Shown: positions 6,539 through 7,883 of the stretch, one piece after another
Layout: each line of letters opens with the position of its first letter
Numbering within the stretch: the first letter of the stretch is position 1
DNA from: Ferrovum sp.
Lineage (GTDB): Bacteria > Pseudomonadota > Gammaproteobacteria > Burkholderiales > Ferrovaceae
NCBI GenBank assembly: GCA_027450105.1
Contig: DAIDKJ010000055.1
Span: forward strand, 1 to 7,883
Reading direction: 5' to 3'
DNA: 7,883 nucleotides
Program-made: the position numbers and the translations under genes
The notes under the pieces: generated by a model
Told to the model about the DNA's origin: nothing
Database searches by the model: none
What the model saw: the letters and a program-made list of their open reading frames with translations, nothing else

Positions 6539-7009
6539 ATGACACTGAACAAAGCCGTTCCCGACTTTTCCTTGCCAGCAACTGGCGGGCAGCAATTTCA
6601 GCTTTCCGCTCTGCGCGGAGCTCCCTTGGTGTTGTATTTCTATCCTCGGGATGCCACTCCGGGTTGTACTGATGAGGGTTTGCAATTCAAGAGCTTATAC
6701 GAAGATTTTCGAGCGCTTCACTGCACCATTCTAGGCATTTCACGCGATACCATCGCCTCTCATGAGCGTTTTCGTGCCAAGCTGGAATTACCTTTCCATT
6801 TACTCAGTGACACCGAAGAGCTGGCCTGCGGACTATTCGACGTCATCAAGGAAAAAACACTCTATGGAAAACCAGTCCGGGGCATCGAACGCAGTACCTT
6901 CGTAATCGATGCCGCAGGCATACTGCGCCATGAGTGGCGCAAAGTGGCCGTACCCCATCACGCCCAGGCCGTTCTGGATGCCGTCAAATCCCTTCCCTCT
7001 CATTCCTGA
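6539..7009 (+). CDS. bcp: Thiol peroxidase of the Bcp/PrxQ peroxiredoxin family
   Basis: A 156-residue cytoplasmic peroxiredoxin that reduces hydrogen peroxide and organic hydroperoxides with electrons from thioredoxin or a similar donor. It shows the AhpC/TSA fold signature: VPDFSLPATGG (7-17), LYFYPRDATPGCT (32-44) with peroxidatic Cys43 in the PxxxTxxC context, GISRD (66-70), LLSDTEELACGLFDVIKEK (88-106), and GIERSTFVID (115-124). The E. coli resolving cysteine five residues after the peroxidatic one is absent (Leu48). The remaining cysteines are C62 and C97, C97 aligning with the third cysteine of E. coli Bcp. This suggests a 1-Cys or atypical mechanism, which is common within the family. 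The start is chosen by the AGGAAG site and the usual N-terminal length. The stop is 8 bases before the PhoH-family gene, so the two are likely co-transcribed. Confidence 0.95.
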   Translation: MTLNKAVPDFSLPATGGQQFQLSALRGAPLVLYFYPRDATPGCTDEGLQFKSLYEDFRALHCTILGISRDTIASHERFRAKLELPFHLLSDTEELACGLFDVIKEKTLYGKPVRGIERSTFVIDAAGILRHEWRKVAVPHHAQAVLDAVKSLPSHS

Positions 7010-7017
7010 TCCTGACC

Positions 7018-7883
7018 ATGGCCCGAAAATCTGCACAACCCCCCAAGCTGTTCGTGCTGGACACCAATGTTCTGTTGCACGACCCCACCAGTCTGTTCCA
7101 GTTTGAAGAACATGACGTGTTTTTGCCCATGGTCACCATCGAAGAACTGGACAACAACAAAAAAGGCATGACCGAAGTGGCGCGCAACGCACGGCAAGTC
7201 AGCCGTTTTCTGGATGAAATCATCTCGCGCGCCAAAAAGTCGGACATCACCTCGGGCATTCCCCTGGCCAGGGAGACGCTGCGCACTCCCTCGGGATTGC
7301 TGTTCCTGCAAACCCTCAATGGGTCCAGCATTCCATCCACCCTCGCGGGCGACAAGGCCGACAACCAGATCTTGGGGGTGGCCCTGGAACTCAAGCGGGC
7401 TCAACCCCAGCGTGCCGTCATTCTGGTCAGCAAAGACATCAACATGCGCATCAAGGCGCGTGCTCTGGGGGTGGAGGCCGAGGACTACTTCAACGACAAG
7501 GTGCTGGAAGATGCCGATCTGCTCTACACCGGCACGCTGGAGTTACCCCATGATTTCTGGGAATCACACGGCAAGGACATGAAATCCTGGCAGGAACAGG
7601 GTCGTACCCTGTACAGTGTTCAAGGACCGCTGATTCCGCAATTTCTGCTCAATCAGTTTGTCTACCAGGAACAGGACGACAAACCCTTTTATGCCCAGGT
7701 GAAGGAGCGTAATGGCCAGACGGCCATCCTGCAAACCCTCAAGGATTACACGTCGCAAAAAAACAATGTATGGGGGATTAGCGCCGCCAATCGCGAGCAG
7801 AACTTCGCCCTCAACCTGCTCATGAACCCCGATCTGGATTTCATCACCCTGCTCGGTCAGGCGGGCACAGGAAAAACCCTTCT
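7018..7883 (+). CDS. PIN-PhoH family ATPase (PhoH2/YlaK type), C-terminus cut off by window edge
   Basis: The first 288 residues of a two-domain protein: an N-terminal PIN ribonuclease domain followed by a PhoH P-loop ATPase. Family members are linked to ATP-driven RNA unwinding and cleavage. PIN acidic residues are visible at D15 (FVLDTNVLLHD), E43 (TIEELD), D112/D115 (GDKADNQILG) and D140 (LVSKDINMRIKA). A linker of about 100 residues leads to WGISAANREQNFALNLLMNPDLDFITLLGQAGTGKTL, the PhoH Walker A (GQAGTGKT at 280-287), and the window ends immediately after. The ATG lies 8 bases after the bcp stop with no clear ribosome site, so translational coupling is plausible. The PIN domain distinguishes it from the short PhoH of E. 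coli and from YbeZ. Cellular target is unknown from sequence. Confidence 0.93.
   Translation, partial: MARKSAQPPKLFVLDTNVLLHDPTSLFQFEEHDVFLPMVTIEELDNNKKGMTEVARNARQVSRFLDEIISRAKKSDITSGIPLARETLRTPSGLLFLQTLNGSSIPSTLAGDKADNQILGVALELKRAQPQRAVILVSKDINMRIKARALGVEAEDYFNDKVLEDADLLYTGTLELPHDFWESHGKDMKSWQEQGRTLYSVQGPLIPQFLLNQFVYQEQDDKPFYAQVKERNGQTAILQTLKDYTSQKNNVWGISAANREQNFALNLLMNPDLDFITLLGQAGTGKTL

Overview
The window looks like an ordinary chromosomal segment of a proteobacterium, most likely a betaproteobacterium. The G+C is moderately high (high fifties by eye). The protein sequences resemble that group, and the peroxiredoxin-PhoH gene pair is an arrangement I recall from Burkholderiales-like genomes. 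I cannot name the genus. There are no rRNA or tRNA genes, CRISPR arrays, insertion sequences or phage genes.

Layout. Everything left of about 5312 is read on the minus strand and everything right of about 5442 on the plus strand, with a 129-base divergent promoter region between. Reading leftwards: typA/bipA (ribosome-associated GTPase); a MobB-MoaD fusion whose GTG start overlaps the typA stop by 4 bases; moaE (molybdopterin synthase large subunit); then, behind its own promoter and a palindromic operator, a NodT-type outer-membrane efflux lipoprotein and the start of a periplasmic adaptor that runs off the left edge. Reading rightwards: an arnD-type deformylase, a 191-base gap, a Bcp/PrxQ peroxiredoxin, and a PIN-PhoH ATPase that runs off the right edge inside its Walker A motif.

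How the genes work together. MoaD (as the C-terminal part of the fusion) and MoaE form molybdopterin synthase. MobB assists the later guanylation of the cofactor, so the middle block is a fragment of molybdenum cofactor synthesis placed behind typA. The two left-hand genes are the outer-membrane and adaptor parts of a tripartite pump; the inner-membrane transporter is expected beyond base 1. ArnD belongs to aminoarabinose modification of lipid A, but no other arn gene is present. Bcp and PhoH are probably co-transcribed.

No wholly new system is evident. The points most worth a second look are the MobB-MoaD fusion with an intact C-terminal Gly-Gly, the well-formed operator inside the efflux promoter with no regulator gene in the window, and arnD standing alone opposite typA.
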